Origin: Veillonella intestinalis
GTDB lineage: Bacteria > Bacillota > Negativicutes > Veillonellales > Veillonellaceae
Length of the DNA: 64,000 bases
NCBI RefSeq assembly: GCF_943193155.1
Contig: NZ_CALPDB010000004.1
Coordinates: 1-64,000 of the forward strand
Reading direction: 5' to 3'
The notes under the pieces were generated by a model. That model did no database searches. It saw nothing but the letters and a program-made list of their open reading frames with translations, and was not told where the DNA came from. The stretch's first letter is position 1. Each line of letters starts with the position of its first letter. Shown here one piece after another: positions 57,022 through 64,000 of this stretch. The translations under genes were made by a program, and so were the position numbers.

Positions 57022-58242
57022 ATGGACTTTAGAATAGCAACAGCTCAAGATACAGAAGCGGTTAAAAATTTATGGGCGTACTGTTTTGAAACAGCCGAGG
57101 ATCCATTTTTTAAGTATTATTTTTCAAAGGCCTATGAACCAGAACATACAATGGTAGGCTATGATGGTGAGTTATTAGCGAGTATGGTACATTTGCGCCA
57201 ATATACATTACATGTTCGCGGGGCGGCCTTACCTGTTAGTTACATGGTAGGGGTGGCTACTGATCCAGTAGCCCGTCGTGGTGGTATTGGTGGCCAATTA
57301 TTGCTGTCTTCACTAGAGGAGTTAAAACAGCGTGGTCAAGGTATAACAATTCTTATGCCATCAAAGGCTGCTTTTTATCAGCAGTATGGTTGGGAATTAT
57401 ATGCGCATCAATGGGTGCAGACCATGTCGTTGGAAGAACTTCGTCCATTAACGGATAAGACGCTGCAGTTTGGTTTATTACAGAGTGAAGAGGAGTGGCA
57501 AACATTAGCGCCTGTATATGAAGCGTATACTAAAGGCCTATCTGGTTATGCTATTCGTGGAGAAAAAGAATGGCGTCGTTTATTGGGGAGTTTTTTTGCT
57601 GAAGGTGTGCGCGTAGCCTATGTAGCTGATGAAGCGGGGCAAATTGAAGGGTATGCTGTATATCGTTTAGGCGCAGAAGAAATCCCTGTGACTGAGTTTG
57701 TATATACTTCGCGTCGCGCTCAGAAGGGCTTACTTAATTATTTATATAATCATCGCTCCCAAGGAAGTTCTATTCGTTGGAATGAAGGGTTACATGACGA
57801 GTCGTACATTTTTCATCCTAATGGTAAAATAGGTCATACAACTATGCCGTATATGATGAGTCGTATTGTGGATGTCAGCACTGCTATGGCTAGTGTACCA
57901 GTTCATATTGATGGCCATTGGCGTCATATTCCTTGCGTTTCAGAGTCTGGTACATATACTTTTACATTAGGTGTGAAAGATACATTAGCTACTTGGAATG
58001 AAGGAACGTATGAAGTAACAATTCAAAGCGATGGTAGTGTTCAGGCCAAAAAAATAGCTGACCAGATACTAGAGAGTGCACAAGTCGTTAGTGAAGTGGG
58101 AGCGTTAAGTTTAATCCTTATAGGCCGCATGACAGCTACCGAATTAGTATTTGAAGGAAAAATTAAGGGTGATGAAACGGCTTTAATGATGCTGAATCGT
58201 GTATATCCAAAACAAAAAACATACATTAATGAATGGTGGTAA
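57022..58242 (+). CDS. GNAT acetyltransferase, Eis-like
   Basis: This 406-residue protein has an N-terminal GNAT domain with acetyl-CoA motif VGVATDPVARRGGIGGQLL (about 77-95), a second GNAT-like domain, and a C-terminal sterol-carrier-like domain, as in the Eis family. Eis enzymes acetylate amines such as aminoglycosides, but the substrate here is unknown. A weak AGAGG site precedes the ATG. Confidence 0.82.
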   Translation: MDFRIATAQDTEAVKNLWAYCFETAEDPFFKYYFSKAYEPEHTMVGYDGELLASMVHLRQYTLHVRGAALPVSYMVGVATDPVARRGGIGGQLLLSSLEELKQRGQGITILMPSKAAFYQQYGWELYAHQWVQTMSLEELRPLTDKTLQFGLLQSEEEWQTLAPVYEAYTKGLSGYAIRGEKEWRRLLGSFFAEGVRVAYVADEAGQIEGYAVYRLGAEEIPVTEFVYTSRRAQKGLLNYLYNHRSQGSSIRWNEGLHDESYIFHPNGKIGHTTMPYMMSRIVDVSTAMASVPVHIDGHWRHIPCVSESGTYTFTLGVKDTLATWNEGTYEVTIQSDGSVQAKKIADQILESAQVVSEVGALSLILIGRMTATELVFEGKIKGDETALMMLNRVYPKQKTYINEWW

Positions 58243-58313
58243 GGCTAATCAGTGTTATAATGGATATAATGGAGTTATAATACTGTATTGTCATTAAAAG
58301 CATGGAGGACCGA

Positions 58314-59555
58314 ATGAAAGATTTATATTGCATGTTAGAGAGAGAGGTACTACCTGCTTTTGGTTGTACAGAGCCGATTGCTTTGGCTTTTGCAGCGGCT
58401 AAAGCTGTAGAGGTTTTGGGAACATTTCCTACCACCTTACACGCTGATTGTAGTGGTAATATTATTAAAAATGCTAAAAGTGTGACTATCCCTAATGCAG
58501 AGGGACGCACAGGTTTTTATTATAGCTTAATTTTGGGGGCCATCGTTGGTGATGCATCTAAGGAGTTAGAAGTTCTGGAAGGCCTTACAAGTGCTGATGT
58601 AGCACGAGCTGATGAGTTATTTGACAGCAATTTCTGTACGGTTGCCTTAGCTGAAGGGGTAGCTAATTTATATATTCATGTGACAGCTAAAACGGCAGAT
58701 CATGAGGTACAAGTTACTGTTCAGCAGAAACATACGAATATTACTCATATTGAAAAAGATGGGGTTGTATTGTTAGATATTCCTATGGAGCAAATATTAG
58801 CTGATGAACTTCAAATGACCTTTGATGATTGTTATGAATTTGCAGAAGAAGCTGATTTAGGGCGTTTAAAAGAAATTTTAAGCCGCCAGTTTGAATATAA
58901 TATGGCGATTGCCGAAGAGGGAATGAAAAATTCTTATGGCTCTAATATTGGCAAATTAATTATAGAAGAGTCTGCCTCTATTGCTGATAAGGCACGCGCT
59001 TATGCAGCCGCTGGTTCTGATGCGCGGATGGGTGGCTGTAGCATGCCAGTTATGATTAATTGTGGCAGTGGTAATCAAGGTATTACCTTGTCAGTGCCTA
59101 TTTTAGTATATGCAGAAGAATATAAGATTTCAGAAGAACGTCGTTATCGAGCATTGGCTCTAGCTAATGTATTAGCTTTATATATTAAGCATGATATTGG
59201 TCGTTTAAGTGCGTATTGTGGCGTGGTTAGTGCAGCGTCCGCTACGGCGGCGGGGATTGCCTATCTTTTAGATGAGCCTAAAGAAGTTGTTTGGGAAACC
59301 TTATCTAATGCTTTAGTAGGTACATCTGGGGTTGTTTGTGATGGGGCCAAAGCATCTTGCGCTATGAAAATCGGTATGTCCTTAGGCAATGCTCTGTTAT
59401 CATATCGTCAAGCTAAGACGAATAATAGTTTTAAAAATGGCGATGGTATTGTGAAGGGCTCCATTGATGATACAGTGCACACAGTAGGGCGCATTGCTCG
59501 AGATGGAATGCGTGAAACCGATATTGTTATTTTACAATCAATGATTGAAAAATAA
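58314..59555 (+). CDS. cyuA: L-cysteine desulfidase (CyuA/UPF0597 family)
   Basis: This 413-residue enzyme degrades cysteine to pyruvate, ammonia and sulfide with an iron-sulfur cluster. Conserved cysteines lie in FGCTEPIALAFA (about 17), MGGCSMPV, and YCGVVSAA and CDGAKASCA near the C terminus. ATG 58314 is chosen because GGAGG (58304-58308) precedes it; the ATG at 58302 overlaps that site. An SDR gene follows 50 bp after it. Confidence 0.87.
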   Translation: MKDLYCMLEREVLPAFGCTEPIALAFAAAKAVEVLGTFPTTLHADCSGNIIKNAKSVTIPNAEGRTGFYYSLILGAIVGDASKELEVLEGLTSADVARADELFDSNFCTVALAEGVANLYIHVTAKTADHEVQVTVQQKHTNITHIEKDGVVLLDIPMEQILADELQMTFDDCYEFAEEADLGRLKEILSRQFEYNMAIAEEGMKNSYGSNIGKLIIEESASIADKARAYAAAGSDARMGGCSMPVMINCGSGNQGITLSVPILVYAEEYKISEERRYRALALANVLALYIKHDIGRLSAYCGVVSAASATAAGIAYLLDEPKEVVWETLSNALVGTSGVVCDGAKASCAMKIGMSLGNALLSYRQAKTNNSFKNGDGIVKGSIDDTVHTVGRIARDGMRETDIVILQSMIEK

Positions 59556-59605
59556 ATTGTTAGTAATTCAAGCGTTACTGAATCGTTGTAGAGAGGATGA
59601 GAGTT

Positions 59606-60364
59606 ATGAGTAAAACAGTGTTTATTACAGGAGCTACCTCTGGTATTGGTCGAGCTACGGCTGAAGCATTTGCTAAGGCAGGTTATAATTTGTTATTATG
59701 TGCTCGCCGCTTAGACGTGTTAGACAATTTAAAGTCTGAGTTTGAACCAGAATACAAGATTAAAGTAACTACCTTTGCACTTGATGTAACCGATCGTGAA
59801 GCGGTAAGTTCTGAAATACCTAAACAAATTGAAGCCGTTGGTGGTGTAGATATTTTAGTAAATAATGCAGGCCTTGCTCAAGGGTTAGATTCTTTTGAAA
59901 CGAGCTCCATTGATGATATGGAAACTATGATTGATACGAATGTAAAAGGCTTGTTGTATGTGTCCCGTACAGTATTACCATTTATGATTGAAAAAAATCA
60001 AGGCCATATTGTTAACTTAGGTTCTACCGCTGGTATTTATGCCTATGCTAAAGGGGCTGTATATTGTGCCACTAAAGCGGCTGTTAAAACGTTAAGTGAT
60101 GGTATTCGTATTGATACGATTGAAACAGATATTAAAGTGACTACTATTCAGCCGGGTATTGTAGAAACGCCATTTAGTGAAGTTCGTTTCCATGGTGATA
60201 AGGCTAAAGCGGCTGCTGTATATGCTGGTGTAGAAGCATTACAAGCTGAAGATATTGCTGAAATCATCGTATTTGCCGCTACACAACCAAAACGAGTACA
60301 GATTTCAGATATTACGATTATGGCAAATCAGCAAGCGACAGGCTTTATGATTGCGAAGAAATAA
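59606..60364 (+). CDS. Short-chain dehydrogenase/reductase (YdfG-like)
   Basis: This 252-residue NAD(P)-dependent oxidoreductase has TGATSGIG (about 8-15), NNAG near 87, the catalytic serine in NLGSTAG and YCATK (Y-x3-K) near 150-154. It resembles the NADP-dependent 3-hydroxy acid or serine dehydrogenase group. ATG 59606 has better spacing from GAGAGG than the ATG at 59597. It is downstream of the cysteine desulfidase gene. Confidence 0.82.
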   Translation: MSKTVFITGATSGIGRATAEAFAKAGYNLLLCARRLDVLDNLKSEFEPEYKIKVTTFALDVTDREAVSSEIPKQIEAVGGVDILVNNAGLAQGLDSFETSSIDDMETMIDTNVKGLLYVSRTVLPFMIEKNQGHIVNLGSTAGIYAYAKGAVYCATKAAVKTLSDGIRIDTIETDIKVTTIQPGIVETPFSEVRFHGDKAKAAAVYAGVEALQAEDIAEIIVFAATQPKRVQISDITIMANQQATGFMIAKK

Positions 60365-60377
60365 AATTATAGATTGA

Positions 60378-60417
60378 CGCCAACTACAACCTTAATTTGG
60401 CTATAGTTGGCGCCTTT
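60378..60417 (+). terminator. Terminator after the SDR gene
   Basis: CGCCAACTA (60378-60386) pairs with TAGTTGGCG (60404-60412), followed by CCTTTTT. Confidence 0.85.
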
Positions 60418-60436
60418 TTAAAAGTGAGGAGAATAT

Positions 60437-60829
60437 ATGAGTTCATTACCAATTGTTGACAATTTTAAAATGTGTATGACTAAAAAATACATGACTTTTC
60501 AAGGGCGTGCGAGTCGTGGTGAATATTGGAAGTTTGTTTTAGTGCAGTTTATTATTATGCTCATAGTAGGTATTATCGCTTGGATGTTTACCTTCGATGA
60601 AGGCACATTAGACATTATTACGACTCTTGTAGGCTTGCCATTTTTATTGCCTTCCCTAGCGGTACAAGTTCGGCGCTTGCACGATTTGGGCCGTAGTGCT
60701 TGGTGGCTGTTACTTCATTTAGTCCCTTATGCAGGCTCTTTCGTATTGTTTATTTTCTCGATTATGAAAGGGAAACCAGAGGCTAATGAATATGGTCCTG
60801 TCCCTAATTATAGTTATTATGGGGAATAA
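60437..60829 (+). CDS. DUF805 membrane protein
   Basis: This 130-residue protein has a polar N terminus with MCMTKKYMTFQGRASRGEYWKF, three to four hydrophobic helices, and the conserved VRRLHDLGRSAWWLL (about 75-90). The next gene encodes a related DUF805 protein with a zinc-ribbon extension. The function of the family is unknown. GAGGAG precedes the start. Confidence 0.85.
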   Translation: MSSLPIVDNFKMCMTKKYMTFQGRASRGEYWKFVLVQFIIMLIVGIIAWMFTFDEGTLDIITTLVGLPFLLPSLAVQVRRLHDLGRSAWWLLLHLVPYAGSFVLFIFSIMKGKPEANEYGPVPNYSYYGE

Positions 60830-60846
60830 TAAAGATTAGCAGTATG

Positions 60847-60878
60847 AAAAAGCAGATGCCTCTTAGCATCTGCTTTTA
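60847..60878 (+). terminator. Terminator between the two DUF805 genes
   Basis: AAAAGCAGATGC (60848-60859) pairs with GCATCTGCTTTT (60866-60877), so the two DUF805 genes have separate transcripts or partial read-through. Confidence 0.85.
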
Positions 60879-60960
60879 TTGTATAAGGACTGTTACTTTG
60901 ATAAAAATCATGTATAATAAAGAGTATCGTACAGTAGTTTATTTTAGAGGAGTGAGCTAT

Positions 60961-61542
60961 ATGCCATGTAAACAATGTGGGCGTGAACAGCAGGGTGGTC
61001 ATTTTTGTTCTCATTGTGGTCAGCCTTTGGAACCAGGGGCTCGCTTTTGTACCCATTGTGGTCAAGCAACTATTATTACATCAGTGCCTATCGTAACTGA
61101 TCGTATAGGCTCGTTAGGTTTAATAGATAATTTTAAAATGTGTATGACTAAAAAATATTGGTCAGTTCAGGGTCGTGCCACTCGCGGTGAATATTGGAAA
61201 TTTCAATTATTATTGGTAGCTCTTTGGGTTTTAATTGGAGGGCCTTGCCTATTTGCTGCCATTATGTTAGGTGATACGGTAGGACATGATCTGTCTATGG
61301 GGCTATTTTTTCTGTTGTTAGTCGTGCTTTTTATAGCTTTTATACCACCTAATCTATGTTGTGAAATTCGTCGTTTTCATGATGCTGGTTTTAGTGGTTG
61401 GTGGCTACTTTTGAATTTTATACCAGGCGGTAGCATGGTTTGCTTTATTTTTACCTTGTTGCCAAGTCAATTAGGGCCTAATGAGTATGGGCCATTACCA
61501 GATTATTCTGAAATTAAGTCAAATATGCAAAATATCTCTTGA
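60961..61542 (+). CDS. Zinc-ribbon DUF805 membrane protein
   Basis: This 193-residue protein has two adjacent N-terminal zinc ribbons (CKQCG...CSHCG and CTHCG within the first 40 residues), then a DUF805 domain (about 55-185) sharing MCMTKKYWSVQGRATRGEYWKF with its neighbour. The start follows GAGGAGTGAG; a longer frame from 60844 runs through the preceding terminator and is unlikely. Its stop codon overlaps the leuA -35 element. Confidence 0.82.
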   Translation: MPCKQCGREQQGGHFCSHCGQPLEPGARFCTHCGQATIITSVPIVTDRIGSLGLIDNFKMCMTKKYWSVQGRATRGEYWKFQLLLVALWVLIGGPCLFAAIMLGDTVGHDLSMGLFFLLLVVLFIAFIPPNLCCEIRRFHDAGFSGWWLLLNFIPGGSMVCFIFTLLPSQLGPNEYGPLPDYSEIKSNMQNIS

Positions 61543-61568
61543 CAAAGTATATGTGTTTGTGAGAGAAT
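61539..61568 (+). promoter_or_regulatory. Predicted promoter of the leuA T-box transcript
   Basis: TTGACA (61539-61544) is a perfect -35 overlapping the stop codon of the preceding gene. A weak -10 GAGAAT (61563-61568) is 18 bp further. It directly precedes the T-box leader. Confidence 0.55.
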
Positions 61569-61589
61569 AACAACCATCAAATGAAATAA

Positions 61590-61815
61590 GCGATGAGCAG
61601 GTATAAAGAACTATTTAGTGGCTTACAGAGAGTTGCCGGTTGGTGTGAGGCAATAGGACGAATAGTATCGAAACTCTCCTGTGAGCTTTGTGGCTGAATA
61701 GAAGTAAGCCATGACGGTAGTTCCGTTATAACTAGAAGAGAACCAACTAGGGTGGTACCGTGTTATAGTTTATGATGCCCCTGGAACACAGTAATGTGAT
61801 TCCAGGGGCTTTTTT
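61590..61815 (+). promoter_or_regulatory. T-box leader with leucine specifier
   Basis: The leader has a long stem I with distal loop elements AGAGAG and GCCGGTTGG. The specifier codon CTC (61674-61676, in GAAACTCTCC) indicates leucyl-tRNA. The T-box sequence AGGGTGGTACCG is at 61750-61761. The terminator follows: GCCCCTGGA (61778-61786) pairs with TCCAGGGGC (61801-61809) and a T-run. Uncharged tRNA-Leu should favour antitermination and leuA expression. Confidence 0.93.
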
Positions 61816-61838
61816 GATACTTTCATTTGATACGATGA

Positions 61839-61870
61839 TTAAGAAGAATATACATAGTGATTCTTCTTAA
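61839..61870 (+). repeat. 11-bp hairpin inside the leuA leader
   Basis: TTAAGAAGAAT (61839-61849) pairs perfectly with ATTCTTCTTAA (61860-61870). It has no T-run and lies between two terminators. Confidence 0.6.
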
Positions 61871-61914
61871 TTATGGTATTCATTAATTGTATCAGCTATA
61901 TCTATTAACTTATA

Positions 61915-61962
61915 ACGCCCCTGGACGTGCAGTTATGCTGTGCTTCCGGGGGTGTTTTTTAG
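61915..61962 (+). terminator. Second terminator in the leuA leader
   Basis: ACGCCCCTGGA (61916-61926) pairs with TTCCGGGGGTGT (61945-61956), followed by a T-run. The arms resemble the first T-box terminator. It must be overcome for leuA to be transcribed from the upstream promoter, or a further promoter lies downstream. The remaining sequence to leuA is purine-rich and unremarkable. Confidence 0.75.
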
Positions 61963-62144
61963 TATCAGTATTACATCAAGTAGTACGGGTCATTTATTTG
62001 CTACGTGTTAGTAATAGTGTAAATTAGTTAAGTCTAAGAGTAATTATTGAGAAAGAAGAGAGAGCCATTAAGAAAGACGAAGGAGAGAGCGTCATTTCTT
62101 AGCAAAATAAGGGGGCTATATTGAGTGAGAAGAGAGGTAATCTT

Positions 62145-63716
62145 ATGAGCCAAGTACAAGCAATAACTAACAAACAAGACGTGAATCGAGTGTATTTTTT
62201 CGATACTACTTTACGTGATGGCGAACAGAGCCCTGGTGTATCTTTACAGACTCCGGAAAAAATTGAAATCGCTCAGAATCTAGTGCGACTTGGCATTGAT
62301 GTTATTGAAGCGGGGTTTCCAGCGGCATCACCAGGTGATTTTGAAGCGGTAAAGACCATTGCTGAACAAGTGAAAGGAGCTACTATTTGTGGCTTAGCAA
62401 GAGCGAATAAGGCGGATATTGAGCGGACTGCAGAAGCATTACAGCAGGCTGAACGCAGTCGCCTTCACGTATTTATTGCTACTAGCGATATTCACTTGGA
62501 ATACAAATTGAAAAAGACTCGTGAAGAAGTGATTGCTATTGTGAAAGAGTGCTTGGCTTTTGCAGCGGGGAAATTTGATGAAATTGAATTTTCCGCAGAA
62601 GATGCATCCCGTACAGATTTAGATTATTTATGTGAAGTCTTTGAAGTTGCCATTGTTGGTGGCGCTACTATACTTAATGTACCTGACACAGTGGGCTATA
62701 TGACACCTGATGAATTTGCTTATAAAATTCGCTACATCAAGGAGCATGTGAAAGACATTGATAAGGCTATCATTAGTGTTCATTGCCACGATGACTTAGG
62801 TATGGCTAATGCCAATACCTTAGCAGCTATTCAAGCTGGGGCACGCCAAGTAGAAGGGACTATTAATGGTCTTGGCGAACGGGCTGGTAATGTGGGGATT
62901 GAAGAAGTGACAATGGCCCTTAAAACACGGCAAGATGTGTATGGTGTTACTACGGCTATTGATACGAAGCAGTTCACACGGGTTAGTAAATTAGTGAGTA
63001 AGCTAACTGGTATGGTCGTGCCGCCGAATAAAGCTATTGTGGGGCGCAACGCTTTTGCTCATGAGTCAGGCATTCATCAACATGGTATGTTAAATAATCC
63101 TACCACCTATGAAATTATGACTCCAGAGAGCGTAGGGGCTGAAAAAACGAGTATCGTCCTCGGCAAACATTCTGGTCGCCATGCTTTTGACAGTCATTTG
63201 GAAACAATGGGCTTCCATTTTACAGCTGAAAAAGTGAACGATTTATTTGCAAAATTCAAAGCCTTAGCGGATCGCAAGAAAGAGATCTTTGATGAAGATA
63301 TTTTAGCATTGGTTATAGATAATATTGACCATGTAAAAGCTATTGAATTAGTGCATCATCACTATAAATCCAATGAGCGTGGCTATGCATATGCTGATGT
63401 GCGCCTTAAGACCCCACAGGGCATTCGTGAAGATGCCGCCGTTGGGGATGGCTCTGTTGATGCATCCCTTAAAGCAGCACAGCGTGTCATTGGTTTACCA
63501 ATAGAACTTATCGACTATCAGGTGCGAGCGGTAACAGCTGGTCAAGATGCTCTTGGTGAAGTACAAGTGACTATTGCTTATAATGGGCGCCAATATAATG
63601 GGCGTGGTGTGAGTACTGACGTTATTTTATCTAGCGTGTTAGCTTATATTAATGCGGTTAACTATGTGTATTTAACAGAAGAAATTGAAAAAGAATTTGA
63701 AGAACAAGAAAATTAA
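62145..63716 (+). CDS. leuA: 2-isopropylmalate synthase
   Basis: This 523-residue enzyme condenses 2-oxoisovalerate with acetyl-CoA, the first step of leucine synthesis. The N-terminal HMGL-type TIM barrel has DTTLRDGEQSPG (about 20-31) and HCHDDLGMA for metal binding. The C-terminal region (about 390-520) is the leucine-sensing regulatory domain. ATG 62145 is preferred because AGAGAGG lies just upstream; a TTG at 62121 would add eight residues. Leucine feedback is expected, together with T-box control. Confidence 0.95.
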   Translation: MSQVQAITNKQDVNRVYFFDTTLRDGEQSPGVSLQTPEKIEIAQNLVRLGIDVIEAGFPAASPGDFEAVKTIAEQVKGATICGLARANKADIERTAEALQQAERSRLHVFIATSDIHLEYKLKKTREEVIAIVKECLAFAAGKFDEIEFSAEDASRTDLDYLCEVFEVAIVGGATILNVPDTVGYMTPDEFAYKIRYIKEHVKDIDKAIISVHCHDDLGMANANTLAAIQAGARQVEGTINGLGERAGNVGIEEVTMALKTRQDVYGVTTAIDTKQFTRVSKLVSKLTGMVVPPNKAIVGRNAFAHESGIHQHGMLNNPTTYEIMTPESVGAEKTSIVLGKHSGRHAFDSHLETMGFHFTAEKVNDLFAKFKALADRKKEIFDEDILALVIDNIDHVKAIELVHHHYKSNERGYAYADVRLKTPQGIREDAAVGDGSVDASLKAAQRVIGLPIELIDYQVRAVTAGQDALGEVQVTIAYNGRQYNGRGVSTDVILSSVLAYINAVNYVYLTEEIEKEFEEQEN

Positions 63717-63842
63717 ATCAAAAGAATTATACCGTGAGAAGCAAATCAAGAGTATTACATTAAAAGCATTAAATTAAGAATAGCCAATTTAAGCAAAATA
63801 AATTAAGAGAATTAATGAGAGTAATATAAGGAGGCATTCGTT

Positions 63843-64000
63843 ATGGGGATGACGATGACAGAGAAGAATATGGCGCGCCATGCAGGCGTAGCAACGGTGA
63901 AGGCAGGGGAAATTATAGAGTGTAAAGTAGACGCCGTGTTGATGAATGATATTACCTTTCCGCCAGCGTTAAAAGAATTTAAAAAGATTGGTAAACCTGT
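63843..64000 (+). CDS. leuC: 3-isopropylmalate dehydratase large subunit, 5' part
   Basis: The first 52 codons are visible; the gene runs off the right edge. They read MGMTMTEKNMARHAGV, then LMNDITFPPALKEF, matching the N terminus of LeuC/HacA-type dehydratases. ATAAGGAGG precedes the start, 126 bp after leuA. It continues the leucine operon. Confidence 0.85.
   Translation, partial: MGMTMTEKNMARHAGVATVKAGEIIECKVDAVLMNDITFPPALKEFKKIGKP

Noticed and set aside
60844-60960. Longer N terminus for the zinc-ribbon DUF805 protein
   Set aside because: It would translate through a clear terminator hairpin and lacks a ribosome binding site, while the ATG at 60961 has a strong one.

Overview
The window is chromosomal DNA from a low-GC, Gram-negative-type (diderm) Firmicute of the class Negativicutes, most likely Veillonella or a close relative. 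Evidence for this: Firmicute gene order at the origin, Firmicute regulation (an S-box SAM riboswitch and a T-box leader), diderm envelope genes (a Skp/OmpH-like periplasmic chaperone and an RND efflux pair), anaerobic genes (hydF, B12-dependent metH, a siroheme-type reductase-like protein), AT-rich intergenic DNA, and sporulation-family genes without other sporulation genes in view. The species assignment is inference.

The centre of the window is the replication origin. On the minus strand, running left, are dnaA, dnaN, yaaA, recF, a dciA-like gene, remB, gyrB and lysP. On the plus strand, running right, are rpmH, rnpA, yidD, yidC, jag, mnmE, mnmG and rsmG. DnaA boxes flank dnaA on both sides. 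The dnaA-dnaN gap (about 25905-26119) has two abutting DnaA boxes, then a TAC/TAA-type triplet run, then an AT-rich tract, which is the layout of a DnaA-trio unwinding region. Two perfect parS sites precede parA-parB at about 39.7-41.6 kb. Most genes point away from the origin.

Left arm (1-20 kb): a sugar-type ABC importer operon without a binding protein, a MalY/PatB aminotransferase-fold lyase, gltA, a serine/threonine-type transporter, tRNA-Arg(CCT) with what looks like a decayed partial copy, a second DnaA-box cluster, an RND efflux pair with a divergent MarR regulator, a CNNM/CorC membrane protein, a DXS-like transketolase behind a promoter of MerR type, and lysP.

Right arm (35-64 kb): a SAM-riboswitch-controlled methionine module (separate MetH reactivation protein, metH, then metF), parAB, hydF, a DUF4446 protein, an M23 peptidase, cobO, a ytfI/ytfJ-like pair, a Skp-like protein, a cupin with a structured leader, a two-gene siroheme-reductase-like operon, an SfsA-GIY-YIG fusion, gyrA, a LysE exporter and LysR regulator, a DUF2156 gene that appears to start at ATT, an Eis-like acetyltransferase, cysteine desulfidase, an SDR, two related DUF805 proteins, and the T-box-controlled leuA-leuC start.

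No insertion sequence, prophage, CRISPR array or rRNA gene was seen. The most interesting points are regulatory and architectural: the trio-type origin and extra DnaA-box cluster, the 19-bp-spacer promoter of the DXS-like gene, the -41.5 palindrome at the siroheme operon, the structured cupin leader, the ATT start codon, the zinc-ribbon DciA, and several unusual fusions.
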